Source of the DNA: Atopsyche davidsoni
Lineage: Eukaryota > Arthropoda > Insecta > Trichoptera > Hydrobiosidae
Direction of reading: 5' to 3'
NCBI GenBank assembly: GCA_022113835.1
Contig: JAILWY010000009.1
Coordinates: 18,018,001-18,082,000, forward strand
DNA: 64,000 nt
Part shown: in pieces, positions 24,280 to 37,640 of the stretch
Numbering within the stretch: position 1 is the first letter of the stretch
How the letters are laid out: each line of letters starts with the position of its first letter
Position numbers and translations under genes: made by a program
The notes under the pieces: model-generated
Databases searched by the model: none
What the model saw: only the letters and a program-made list of their open reading frames with translations
What the model was told of the DNA's origin: nothing

Positions 24280-25389
24280 GCTATATTTTTTATATTTTTA
24301 TAATAATGTTTTTTTACAACTATATTAACAAATTATTATATTAACGTGTATTTGTGTTATAAAAGTGAAATTTTTCATTTGTTGGGGGATTCAAGACTGG
24401 TTCTATGAGATAAGGGGAGTTAAGGGTTTTGCCCCTCTCAGGGCGTTAATCATCGTCTTATCCTATTGTAATTCTTAATATTTATACCAGTCTGTTTTTT
24501 TACAAACAGCCCTGATAGGAGGCTATAAAGACGGCCTTCAGTACTTTCTCAAAGCAGAAGGTCACTAACCTCCTCTTTAGATCATAATCTTTAAAACAAC
24601 CTGGAAGTCGACAAGCATATTCCTCAACTGCATATAAATTGACCAAAAAGGCAGTATTTGTGATCGAGTTTGAAATATTGACGTATTTACTAAATTTTAT
24701 AAAATGGTTGGTTCAGGGATATGAATTTGAAGGTACGTTTAATTCTATAATAAAAACAATTTTTCAACAAATTAATTAAAATAAACCATTTTTGTATAAC
24801 ACTGTGTTACAGAAGAGTTCATCAAATCGATATCGGTATTGAATTTATTCGTTTTTGACGTAATATTTCAAATAAAATAACTTTTGTTCCTCAATACATT
24901 TATATTTAAATTAAATAAAAAGTGATTAAAGTTGAGTAATTTTTATAGACACTTCATAATGAATTTCATACTTGCATTAGCCAAAAAAAAATTAAGTTTA
25001 TTTCGTATTTTCACGTATGGGTCAATTATTAAAAAACAAATCATATTAATCATAAGACGAAAAATGTTTGTTGAATTTACCACGAATAAATATATCACTC
25101 ATTGATTAGGATGTATGGTTCATACATAAAATATCGACGCAGGTCACGACACACTATCACAGCTGATTATTCAATTCGTTTATCATGGCCGTGCAACTTG
25201 ACGACACTTACTTGACCGTTTTCATGTGCGAAACCAATAAACACGCAGCAAATAAATGCAATATTTTAAGCAAGTACTTAATTGACTCTTTTGTATAAAC
25301 ACTGTGGCACTATAAATAAGCGAGAATTTCAATAATTATATGGAAGTACAAAACCTCCCCACTCTCCTCATTCTGTACCCTGAGCGTAT

Positions 25390-25790
25390 ATAAAAGATCG
25401 GTAATGGAGTAGTGGGCTTGGAATGATTGTGGAGGGATGAGCTCTGAAAGTACTTTATCGAAATTGGTAGCTCCTGCTATTGTTTCTGTAGCTTGCTGCA
25501 GAAAGAGTATCAGATCTAAACGCTATAGCTTTATCAGGAAAGAATTATATAATAATGCTATAGGGAACCAGCAATACGTAGACTTTTTCTTCCAATATAA
25601 AACTGCGGTGTAGAATGCTCGGGGATCCACTGTACTATTTTTTTCCTTAGAAAACCAGGAGCACTGGCACACCATGAGTATATGCTCAGTGAAATGTTCG
25701 CCAACCTCGTCTGAGGAGAGGCACTTGATGAAAAAGACAATACCAATGTTGCTGTTCAGTTGCAGTGCCACAGTAGTTAATTAATATTAA
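25390..25790 (-). repeat. Repeat-derived fragment (family 2)
   Basis: A GC-richer block. On the minus strand it contains AAGTGCCTCTCCTCAGACG followed by GGTTGGCGAACATTTCACTG. Related stretches occur at about 50160-50222 (plus orientation) and about 45386-45480 (minus orientation). An 82-codon minus-strand frame across it has no recognised domain. Probably an old mobile-element fragment of unknown class. Confidence 0.4.
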
Positions 25791-26154
25791 GGATTAAAGA
25801 GTTGAGTTCCAGACCGCGATAGTACTTATGCAGCAAAAAAATAATTTCGCTTGTCTTATAATGTGAGAATCAAATACCTGTAAAATTATTGCAATCATAA
25901 TACACATGTATATCTTGAAAAAATTATTAGAAATATACGTGTGTGTGTGTGAGTTTTGTACTAGTGATAAGAATTACATTCAAAATTAAATATATTTTTT
26001 CAGAGAAAAAACTTTTTCTACGCACTGTTGAAATTCCTTCTAAAAAAATATTTGAAAGCTATTCTTTGAATTGTCTTAGAATAAACGAGTCTATCTGACT
26101 ACTGAGAAGCCGGCCAGTTCTTGTGCCACAGTGTTAATCTTATGCGAGCTCGCG

Positions 26155-26218
26155 TATTTAAACTAAGCAACTATTCCCGAGCGATCATTCCGCTCTCGGA
26201 GTCGAGAGCGTCAGGTTA
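26155..26218 (+). promoter_or_regulatory. Composite core promoter of gene B proximal first exon (TATA-Inr-DPE)
   Basis: TATTTAAA at 26155 lies 32 nt before the A (26187) of a perfect arthropod initiator TCATTC (26185-26190). GGTTA at 26214-26218 fits the DPE consensus RGWYV at exactly +28 to +32. A 20-nt perfect stem-loop (CGCTCTCG, loop GAGT, CGAGAGCG; 26191-26210) falls between the initiator and the DPE. The predicted 5' UTR is 282 nt to the ATG at 26469, and the region is GC-richer than its surroundings. Confidence 0.65.
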
Positions 26219-26468
26219 GCAATAGAAATCATCGCAAGCCGAGCCGAGCCTCAACACTTGCGATCCATGTTTTGATAACTGGCAGAAACTCTTATCAGTT
26301 AACTCCGAGATGTTGGAGTCTGATCGAAATCGTACGCGAGAGACTGTCCTTATCACAACCATAACAAAGTAAATCTATTTATTTTGTGTGTCAATTCGGA
26401 CGTTTGCGAGTTAACTGTATCGCTAGTGTGACAGTGCAGTGTTCAAATTGACAGTCGATTTTGTAACA

Positions 26469-26550
26469 ATGGATATCACAAACCCTAAATTCGTCGCTCA
26501 GGCGAAAGACAAGAACAAGCAGTGGTCTCAGTGGCTGGCGGTAACTTCAG
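26469..26550 (+). CDS. Gene B proximal first coding exon (exon 1c)
   Basis: The ATG at 26469 (context TAACAATGG) opens 27 codons. They begin MDITNPKFVAQAKD, end NKQWSQWLAVTS, and leave one base of a split Ala codon before the donor GTGTGT (26551). The QWL motif and the phase match the first exons at 7201 and 11299. Splicing to the acceptor at 37640 gives a 483-aa transporter with an 11-kb first intron. It differs from the distal isoform only in the cytosolic N-terminal tail. The composite promoter just upstream makes this the better-supported start of gene B. Confidence 0.82.
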
Positions 26551-27490
26551 GTGTGTTTTAATTGATAACGTCATTCTTATCTCTGTATAATAGCGTTGTA
26601 TTTAGATATATTACGAAATAGAATTCCTTTTTGAGTTCACAATAATTTATTTACTTTCGTAAGTATTTAAAACACTGCGGGTTAATATATCTCGTGCATT
26701 GTACTCAACATTATTAATATTGTTGTAAAGAGTGCAGTGAGTGTCAAGTGTCAACATTATATAGCTTTTGCAAATTGATTACATTTATTTACTCGAATTA
26801 ATTACCATCTGAGTTCGTTAAATTTTTATTGACATAAGACACAATTTTAAATTATAAAAAAAACATTTTTAATAATTTTTTACAGTACAATAGATATGTG
26901 TAAATATATGGCTGTTTTTAAAAATTATAATTGTAAAACTTATCACTAGTATTTTATTTTAATTTGGTTTGCTGATATTTACAAAATCATTTGGCGTTTA
27001 CATTTTATAATGGTGGATTGTTAAATTATAGAGTAAATCAGCCGTAAAAAAGACATGATGGGTTCTTTTTAAATAAAATGACCATCATGAGGTGAATATC
27101 ATAGTGAATTGTGATAATCACGTTATGAAAAAAAAAAAATAGGTTTGATGTTCTTAGGATGTGTGATTCTCTCGCGACAAGGTATATTCGACGTTTTTTC
27201 TTCAGTTATATTGCCATTTCATTATTTGAAACTATCTGAAACAATATAATAAAAAAAAACTTACTTAAATCAATAAAGATAAATGAATTGTTGAAATTTA
27301 TTGTACACAAGTATTTCTAATGGTTAGTCATCAACTATACATTTAAAAATATCAAATATAAAAAAAATAAGATTGATATTGATATTAATAAATTAAAGAG
27401 CGAAAGCATACTAAATGAATTCCTTAGTTGTTTTATGTATAAATAATATAATTTAATTAATGCTATAACTTTATTTAATTATTTTATATT

Positions 27491-27610
27491 TTTTTACTCG
27501 GTGAAATTCCATTTAATATTTTAAATATAATACTTTTTTGATTTTCTACATGTTTAATTTTATTTCGTCACCGGTTTCGCGAACCTTTCAAGTTGGCATT
27601 TCAAAACAAG
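27491..27610 (+). repeat. Diverged copy of dispersed repeat family 1
   Basis: Matches the sense arm of the element at 20205 over about 110 bp: TTACTCGGTGAAATTCCATT, then GATTTTCTACATGTTTAATT, TCACCGGTTTCGCGAACC and TTTCAAGTTGGCATT. The order and spacing are the same but there are many substitutions. It has no inverted second half. Confidence 0.7.
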
Positions 27611-29427
27611 ATATCTGTCATTGAATTTTTTTTTGTCTTATCTATAAAATACATACATGCAGATGACATTGTAATGTTTTATAAAAAAGTGTTGATATAA
27701 TTTACAAATGCCCACACAAAATTTTACCGACATTAATCTTTTGAGAAATACTTTTTAATTCTAATTCAAAAGGCCTCCTCTAATTTAGGCCTTGGACGTT
27801 TGCAGGTGAAGCTGAACTTCTTATTTACTGAAAACAAATTTAAATAATTTGGGTTAAATAAATACAAAATTATATTAATAGTTTTGGTATCCCATATATA
27901 CTCATTTTAAAACAGTATAAATCGACGTTACACAAATATAGAAATTTAATTTATATGATAAAAAAAATTCAAGAATCTGTACTAAAACAAAATTATTTTT
28001 TTTTTTTTAATACATATTTGGACCGCATACAAACACATAAATCGATGATTATATATTTTTAATATTAAAATAATCGTTTCGAATAATTTTCGTATCTCGG
28101 CACATAAAAAATTAAAACATTACTTATTAGATAAAAAGTAAAATTTAATTAAAAATACTGACCTCTAGTCAACTTTATATCTATCCAGTTTAAGGTTACA
28201 AAAATATTTACGAAAAATTTGCTTCTTGATAAAATAATAATATTAAATGTCACACTTGTGTTTCAAGTTATCTATAATACTTGTTTGGTTATTACGCAGA
28301 TATATAAAATATGTCTTATCTGGACTCGTTCTGTCGAATCTTTTGCTGTCTATTTAGTGGAATCACGTGCCTTCATCCCAGAGCATTAAATTCACAAAAT
28401 TTGGCTACAGCTGAGCAAAATCTCACTTGAGTAATGCAATCATTGGTTGATATTCGGTTCAAATATCTGCTATATGCATTATGTGTTGAAATATTTCCGT
28501 TGACGTAGAAAAATACCGATATTAATAAAATTAAAACCATCTCGTGGTCAGCCTAATAAGGCAAAAAAAATCAACTTTCTACTTCTCTATTTCTTAAAAT
28601 TGATCAATTTAATGTCTTGAGTTTCAAAGAAAAATGTAAATTTTGAGAGAAATAAGTAAATTTTTATGTAGTTTGGTTAAATAGTTCTCGTTTCCAGATA
28701 ATCTCAGTTAAGATATCTCTCGTTTTTTTTGTCAAAATAACATTATTTTTCATGTCGTCATCATCATATAAAATTGAGTAACTACAGCAATTAATTCTCT
28801 TAGCTATGCTAATTCTATTTTTATTTTTATGATTATTTTGAAATGTATTAATTAATACTTGATTGATAAAATGTAAAGTAAAGTGTATCTGTAACATAAT
28901 TAAAATGTTATGCGCATTTTAAAGTTTTTTTTTACAATACAGTCGAAGTATCTCAGATAGTCTTATCATTCAAACAAAGCGTGAACATTTTTGATTTAAT
29001 TTATTTTCCTATCGGTCATTCATAAATCAAAATATCAACCGAATCCACCAAGCTGCTAAAAATAATAATGAAATTATTATCAATAAATAATAATTATGCT
29101 CGATCAACCATTTTGTTTTTACAACGAAAACATATTTTAAATAAATAGATAAGAATGAAATAAAACTCTTAAAATATAATTGTTATATGTTTATTGGTAA
29201 TTAATAATATTTTTATTATTGATTATAAATATATAGCATAAACGTTATTTATTTAAATGTAAAATAGTGTAATGTTACTCACAAGTAAAAAATAAATAAA
29301 CTGAAATATTTTTTAATTTAAAAATTGTTATATATGTCTATTTTGTGGATTGAACGTCAATCAAGTGCGTTTTAATTACCTTTACAGGCTTACATTACTT
29401 ACTAATATGATTAGGCACATTTTTTCA

Positions 29428-29534
29428 CACAATGAAAATGATTTCAAAGAAACTCTCAGAAAAATATCAATGATATTTTATATGATAAATATAGATATTT
29501 TTCTGAGAGTTTCTTTGAAATCATTTTCAATGTG
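29428..29534. repeat. Inverted repeat, 41-bp arms, 25-nt spacer
   Basis: Arms 29428-29468 and 29494-29534 are reverse complements with a single mismatch. They include GAAACTCTCAGAAAAATATC and its complement. It would fold into a hairpin of about 107 nt, close to the size of a miRNA precursor but far better paired than most. No terminal repeat of a known transposon is recognised. Confidence 0.8.
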
Positions 29535-29748
29535 TTAAAAAAAATTGAAAAATGTTATTTTAATAGTACCAACGAGTTTAGCAAAAGCAAACCAAAATTC
29601 AAAAGTTGTTTAAAGTTTATTATTCCAGGAGATTTTGATGATGTCATATTGATAGATGCATATGTAAATATATTGATGTTAAGAATCATATGTTTTGAAA
29701 CGATTGATTAACACCCAGACGACGTTTCGAATTCTCACTCAGTTATAA

Positions 29749-29825
29749 GGAGACCATGGTGAAATGTCCTTACTAGCTAGGCCACTACAGCTAGAGACGT
29801 GAGTTCGAATACCACCTGTATATGT
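29749..29825 (+). repeat. Possible tRNA-derived SINE remnant
   Basis: GAGTTCGAATACCACC resembles a pol III B box and sits about 55 nt after AAGGAGACCATGG, a weak A-box-like stretch. No cloverleaf could be drawn with confidence. Confidence 0.25.
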
Positions 29826-32800
29826 TAGATACAATAAAATCGAAAGTGTTGTTTTTTTTTTGTTGTTTCGTGTATAAATAGATCACTATTCTTAAGAATA
29901 TAAATATGTTTTTAGCCGTGTAATAGTTTTTTTCCAGACAACTACGGAATAACTTGCTAGTATCAGTATCAGTAAGTGATATAAAATGTGAGTGTACTGA
30001 GGCTAAAAGTTTATGCTATGCAAAACAAATCCCAATAACGTTTTTTTATTAACAAGAACAGTGAACAACAAATCGTAGCGAATACAAGACTCGTTCCAAA
30101 AGTCTCTTAACCACATCATTGCTATATTAAATTGTGGCAACATTCTTTAAAAATATGCAATGGTATGTAAATGCTTATAGTTCGTTTTTCTCCTAATTCA
30201 AGGAGATATCAAGAATTTTTCCTAAGTTAGCACGATAACTTAACACCATGATTTATCATGATATTCCATATTTTAACAACAAATGTGAATAGCAAATTAC
30301 TTGTCGATAATTTTTTTATTTTTTGCTTTCGCTTTTTTAGTCTGACGAAGCTATTGAAAAGCGAATGTACTCACAATTAGAAATGTCGTTATTTACTAGC
30401 CAATTGACTCTTTATGACAAATGTCACTAGTTACTCTTTATTGATAAAACTACGTCGTTAGACATACCTTATATTCACACTTTTCATATTATGACCACAT
30501 TGTTTTCAACATTAAATGCCTTGTTTTTAATATATCATACATTTTGTACGTTTCATATTAAAATATGCTTGCATGAATGAAAATCTAAAGAAAAATAAAA
30601 CAATAATACTTGAATTCGCATAAACAAATATAATCATTGCTATCGATAACAATGTAACAATGACTTTATGCGACTTTTGCTTTACCTTTAGAGGATTTAT
30701 TAGCTCTCAACATTACTAAGAAAGCATTTGTCTCTGAAATGTAAATGACTTTATAATTATCGGTGATGATGGTGATGTATTCTTAAAAACACGTTCACGT
30801 TGTGCATTGTTTCGAGAACATTGAACCAAATATCCATAAATATTATTCTTAGTAACATTATTGTTTTGTTAACTGACTTATTTTAATTTGGAATTCCTTC
30901 TAACAATGCAATCTGTATTTGTCATTATACTTAATACCAAAGACGTATTGCAAGTTTTAAGATTGGCAATCTTTAACCGAAAATAGTTCCCGATATTTAG
31001 CAGATTAACACGTATTTACTTTTTTTAAATTTAGTATTTTTATCTTTAAAACGTGTCATGCATTCGACAAACATAAATAAATAAGTGGGTGTTTTTTTAG
31101 ATTTTAAATAATGTAGTTCAGTAGTTAATTTAATTCAGTAATAACAACTTATTAGAATTTAGTGAAAAAGTCTCAGTTTTAAAGTTAAAAAATAAATGCG
31201 ATCTCAGTAAACTGCGAACACAAAAAACAAATACTTTCTATTCGGAATAATATAACAGAAAAGAAACGCAACTAAATAAAAAACAACTTATAAAATATAT
31301 GCTGATAAGGTTAAGCCAATATTTGCAGATTACTGCTTCTCTTTTGCATCTGTTAAACTTTTTTGCTCCCTTTAGTGGATAGGAAAGCAAGTTTTCGACT
31401 AATTGATTAATCGAGAGCGTGACTTCCGTTTACCAAAGTTAAGCTAACTACCCAAATCTCTCCTGCTTTTGTCTTTTCATAAGGCAAGTTGTGATAATTT
31501 CAGATAAAAGTGACCTGAGCAATATGGTATAAACGAAATTAAAATTTACTGCAATTATTTCTGAATTTAATTTAACAGTGTGATTATTTTAATCATATCA
31601 TTAATTTTTATTAAATAAAATTGCAAAAACTTGCAAAAAATAAATAACTGGGATGGATCACCCCTGCCACAAAAAAATATTATAATCGGTTTACAAACCT
31701 TTTGAATCATTATTTGTCATAAATTTTCCATGAATTTACCATTGTGAAATCCGACACAGAACACGAGCTAGCCTGTATCATTAGTTTAAACATATTCATT
31801 TAAGTTTTCTGCTTTGAAATCTTGAGTCAGTAATATAGTCCATATAATTACTTATTTCAAAATGTAACATATAATTGGACAGACGTATAAATACTTCAAA
31901 ATAAGTATGTGGCATCTATCACTGAAATGCTAAGAGAGGTTCAAAATTAAAATATATAATTTCGTAATGTACTTAAATCATTTAGATAAGATTACCAATT
32001 ATAGGTTTTTTCATGTTAAATAACAAAAAATTGGCCTTGACATAAATTCCTTTAAAGAATAATAACGTCAGTATAGGTAAAAGTTATACAATTTTATTTA
32101 TAACTCGTTCTAAATTGATAATAATAGACAAAACTAGGTACAATCATTAAATAATCATTGTTGGATATTACGAAAAGCTTTTTGTGTTTTTTTTTTTATA
32201 TATGACTGGCGCAATAACGATGTCATTAAATTTATTGAAAATAACGAAATTAAAGCTTAATCTAAATACTATGTAGTACATTGCATGTTATATATTGTAT
32301 GTAATGTTCTTTGGTGCGTTACATGCGAGAAATTGCTTCACAGTAATCAGGCGTGACAAGTCAAGCGAATAAAAAATTTGCGAAATGATCGCATATTGTG
32401 TTCGTGGAAATAATATTTTTTCGTAGAATATAAACAAAAGGATTTAAAAGATGCCTTATCCGTTTTCGACAAAAATAACAAATAATCATGATTAAAATGT
32501 AATCGTCATTCCCGATTCTAGGTTTTTCAGCTATTGATAAGTTGCTATTGATTGCAAAGGTGAATCTTAAACACTCGCGTTGATTTAACAATATCCTTTT
32601 TTTCCACTCTTAGTTCTTTTTATTTAAAAACCTCAATTAATTTTTGTCATATATTTTAACGATGTAAAAAGGCATAGATATGTAAAAAGCATAGATCTTG
32701 TACAAATCCATATATGGTATAACAAAACTTACATAAGTACTAAGTCGACATCATCTTTCGATCAAAGTATTTTTTTAGAAGTTTATTTTATATTTTTGTA

Positions 32801-35266
32801 CTGACGATTCGGTCTCAGAACTGAGGCCGTATTTAGTAAAAAAAATATCGATTTTTCCAGATACTAAAACCATAGACTTTTTGACACCCAAAACAGTAAA
32901 TATTATATTAAAAACAAATACAAAGATTTTTTTTATAAATAACATAGTTTATTTATAAATTTTAACTATTCATCGCGTGACGTTAAATAATTTATATACC
33001 ATTTCATTATAATAAAAAACCTACAGAACAAAACTGTTTTGTTGACTATCACATTTAACCGAATTCATTGTTACAAAAATTTATAATAAATGGCACCTCT
33101 TAATATTAAAAACAGTAAAATCCAAAAACCTAGCCAAACGATTTATTTTTTTCCAAGGTAAAAATTATTTTTAAGATATATTTTTAGAAGTTAATTTCCC
33201 CTGAAATTGGTTAATTGGGTAACAAGTTGCTAGGATTATGTAAGTACGTACCTAAAAATGGTAATTGAAATGTATTTTCACGCTCATTGGTAGCGCCTGA
33301 TTTCGTAACCATCCGCGTTTCAACCTAAAATAAAAAGTATATTTAAACGTTTTTACTTTTGAAAGTTAAATAACACAGCGATTTCATGAACGTGGGCTGT
33401 AAAAGTGAATTCCAAAATGATTCTATTCCTATTTTAATTTTCGTATTAAATTATTATTTTTAATGTCCGTTTTTCTCGATCTACACTTTTAAAATTACTT
33501 TGTGGATTTGGTGAGTGCATATATTTTATTACAACTTAATATATTTTAAAAATGCTCGTGTTATCACAATGTTATAAAATAAACAGTCAAGAACACGTGA
33601 ATATTTAAAATAAAATACTTTACAAAACGGAATTCACAAGCCAGAATTTCCCCAAAAGTTTTTTCACGGCTTGCTTTTCAGCCAACCCCTCTCTTGCAGA
33701 GAAGCATGGTTTTGGTTCTACTATCTCTAATTATCTCAGCATGAACGTCTTCCGCTCTAATAATAAAAACAAGCAGGCTATGAAAAGCCAGGTCATATTA
33801 ATTTATCAATATCAATTGGATTGCGTTAAAAGTACGCATTTTTCAGTATATTTTCATATTTGGCGTGTACCCTTAATCAATATTTTTATCGCCTTGGTAA
33901 TTTTTGCTTTAGAGACCACAAAAGTAAAGAATATCAAGTTTCCTAAACATTTACTACAATAGTTAAACAACGACTATTTTCAAATATCATTAAATAAAGC
34001 CGCATTTATAACTCAATTTGTTTTATTATGTATTTAATATTAAGATGATCGATTCACACTTTTTCAGACACAGCCAGTAGATCATTTGTGTCGTTGTCGT
34101 ATACAATATTTAACATTAGTGTAATTAATAAATTACGTAAGCTAGCTTATTGGGACTTGTATTATCTTAAAATCTATTAAATATATTATAAATATATTTT
34201 TTTTATATGCTCTATTTGTCAGTCAAACAACATAGTTATTGTTAAAATTTATCTTTCTCCTCGATAAAGAATAAAATCGTTTTTGATAATTTATTTATAT
34301 ATTATACACTGGTTTCAGATGGTATAAAAAATAATTTTACTTTTTTTTTATTTCCCACGATAAATTAGTATCAATCTATTAAATATTAATATAAATGTCT
34401 TTAAATTAAATGCATGTGCGTCACAGCGTCGCAGGTCACGGCATTGCGTCTCACGTTTCCCTGTAAGATAAATTGCACGATATCATAGCATCATTGTTAC
34501 TATTAGTTAGTATTTTATTTTTAAATACAAATTATTTTTTCAGTAAACGAGAACATATTTGGTTTAATTGCCTGTAATTACACGATCAGTTATAAAAACC
34601 ACGCTCTAGTAGTAAGATGCTTGCTTGAGTTAAACGTCCTTGTGGTGGTAAAACAAAGAATTAGATTACAATATCGCGTTTACCACTTCGAATAAAATTT
34701 ATTATTTATAGTATAAATTGCTTCGGCAAGGCACGCGTATCGCCAGGCTACTGTAGCCAAGAAGTGCTAGTATCAGTTTTTAAATTTATGTAAAAAAAAA
34801 AAAATTATGAGTATTGTTTAAATCAATATATTTTAAAGGTGCATGCGGTAAACTCGAGCAGTACTGCAACTAGTGTGATGCGGAGAAATGTGCTTTTATC
34901 TAGTTTATACATATTCATTTAACGATAAAAACCACTAAGAAAACGAGTAAGAAACAGCTTACCTATCTTATCAGCAATCTTAGTGTTTTTATAACAGAGC
35001 TAACAAGGCTATAATTATATAAACCTTCCTTGTTATAAGGAATAAGCATGTTTGCTTGTGAGTATCTGCTTTCGTCGAATTTCCATTCAAATACATATAT
35101 AATAAACTTTATTTATTATTACATTTATAACAAATATATCACCATCTGCAGTTACATAAGTATGTAAATATTTAAACAGATAAGTCTTTTTGAATATAAA
35201 TACTTTAAACAGTATAATAATGTATATATAGTAATTTTTTTAAAAGTGCATATACACAGGTTGACA

Positions 35267-35271
<5 letters not shown>

Positions 35272-35297
<26 letters not shown>
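35272..35297. repeat. (TA)n microsatellite
   Basis: Short TA run flanked by further TA-rich sequence. Confidence 0.85.
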
Positions 35298-37640
35298 AAT
35301 ATATATACGTTTAATATTACGTTTTAAGTAGGATTATTCATTAAAACAAATAAATTACTTATATATATACACGGTTAATATTTATATTTTTTAAATCTTA
35401 TAGTAAGCAGAAATATTATCATATCAAACGTATCAGAATCATATTTGCTTATTTATTCTAGGAAAACATTTTGTTTTTTGTTGACTCTAAAGCAACGAGT
35501 GTGATTGGTATATTGCTTTAGTATTGCACTATTTGATGAGAGATTATAACAGATATATTAAATTTAATTCGAAATATATTATCACAGATACAAGGAATTG
35601 TTGAGAATTGTGGGTAAATAATTTCCCGAAGCTTACACCAAATGTAAATTTGAATTATGAGTATATAATAAGTATGAAAAGCTTATAGTACAATCATGGA
35701 ATCATCTAACCATTTGTATTATTTTTAAAACATATTGTGTAACAAACTAAAGTCATTTGGAGACTGAATTCAAATTTCAATACATATATTTATATAAATA
35801 TATAATATTAATTATACAAAATTTATCGTCGTTTAAATCAACACTACGCAATATATACTTTGTGTTAAATTTTATTTATTGGTAAGTACATATAAGCTAA
35901 CATAAATGTAATCTAATGTGCATTTTCAGATTTCAGTTGCTCTCAATTCACAGTTCAATAAAAAAATCTAACCGTGTCACACAATATATTTTTAGGTAAT
36001 TGATTCGCATATGAAACGACGCGAAAAATCATCGAGTTTATTTTTGAATCACTCTAAAAGTTTTAAATCTATTTTTGTAAATGGGAGAATCAATTACCCT
36101 ATAACATACCATTACATTCAAATATACCTGAATGTGCCAAATACACACTTATTGATTTTAAAATGTTTTGTCAAGTCGTTTAAAAAATATTCAACTGTTT
36201 TGATTAATCACTATTTTTTTAAAAAATGATTAAAAACCCAACTCTATTTACTGCTGTTGAGTGCAATACTACATAAGAATGAATATGTCGTTTTCCACCA
36301 TGCATTGTATGTATTGTTTTAAGTGCGATTATTTCTGATCATAAAGATAATTGTACACGGGCATAGCGCGGAATCTACAAGATATTTTAAATATTACATT
36401 CGTAAATATTGACACATGCTACAATCACAATTATCTATTGAAATAATTTTTATGCAAATATGTATATAAGATATGACGCGGATATGCACTCAACTATAAA
36501 ATGTTAAATGGTTAATGTGCTTTATCGTATTGTAACTAGATAATTATTTACCCCTTTTGGTAGCTGCCAGGCTTATAAAACTATTTCTGAGATTACTAAA
36601 GCCCTGTGAAACATTCTTATGTATATTTTCGTAGCTAGTATTTTTTTTACAAATCTAAGCACATACTTTATAATTATTTAATGGTAGTTTATTGCTACAT
36701 TCATATTTTGCTTGCTGTGCATTCTGTTTTGGGTTGAGATTGACCAAGAGTTTAAGAAATACTCGAGTGGGCTATTTTTTTCATTCACTGGACTGAAATA
36801 ATGGATAACCTACTAAATTCAAGCTATTTTTTTTGTTTTTCGTTCGTTTGAAATTAAATGGACGCAATGGTCCAAAAAAAGTACATTATATCTAGGATAT
36901 CTTTTCCTTGATAAATTTTATAAATATTAAGCATTGATAGTGGATTTGCAAAAGATTTCCGGATTTGATAAGGCAGTGTAACTTTATCCCTGTTTAAACT
37001 TCCTGTTTTTATTTGATTATCAACCATATCAGTTATAGAATTTCTTAGTAAAAAAACCTGTTGTTTAAAGTGATATAATATTACAGCATTTTTTTAATAA
37101 AACCAAGTACCTGTTTGCTCGTTGGGTTCGATGTCAAATTTAAACAACATTTTGTTGTTTTTTTCTTTTTAACTAACTAGGAATGTTCGTGTTTGTGTTT
37201 GCTTTTTTTAATGTCGACGAAAATTTAACTTCATCAAACAAATAAACCTTAAAATAATTCTTACTCAAATATCTGAAATACAGTCAACGTATTTAATATT
37301 CTAAATATATATTTTTTTAATTTAAGTACATGAATATAAAATTATAAATATCACCAATTATTTATGCAAACCTGCTTATACATATAATTCCGAACGTTAA
37401 TATATATTTAAACTATGTGCTCAATGAATTTTATGATAAAATAAAAAATATATTAATCGCATTGAAAATGACCGATACACTTTGATCCATTGGCACACAT
37501 AAATACATAATGTATGAAAATTATAACTGAATTTTTAAATTATACCATACATATTTTCAGGTCACTAGATCAAATTTATTTGTTAGTATCTTCAATAAGC
37601 CAATTTTTTATGGTGGTACATTTTTTTTTTTTTTTTCCAG

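Larger units (their letters stand above)
11393..26154 (+). other. Long intron/intergenic stretch between gene B first exons
   Basis: About 15 kb of AT-rich sequence that would be intron for the distal transcript. It holds a mariner remnant, repeat copies, hairpins and microsatellites (listed separately). A segment at about 13756-13854 is exon-like (TTTCAG before it, GTGAGT after it, open frame with LHYNTLPPTSTTPYAKLE) but has no recognised homology. GC-richer patches at about 24370-24620 and 25390-25790 look repeat-derived. Confidence 0.6.
26551..37640 (+). other. First intron of gene B (11 kb)
   Basis: GT at 26551; AG at 37639-37640 after a run of more than 20 T residues. AT-rich, with repeat copies and hairpins listed separately. 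No internal exon is recognised. A GC-richer patch at about 34420-34480 and another at about 34730-34770 hold no frame I can support. Confidence 0.75.

Noticed and set aside
29749..29825. tRNA gene
   Set aside because: Only a B-box-like motif is convincing. The acceptor and anticodon stems cannot be formed, so it is listed as a possible SINE remnant.
37514..37640. In-frame ATG upstream of the gene B main exon
   Set aside because: The extension translates an AT-rich intron and a poly-T/polypyrimidine tract ending in CAG. The phase-matched first exons at 11299 and 26469 explain the N-terminus better.
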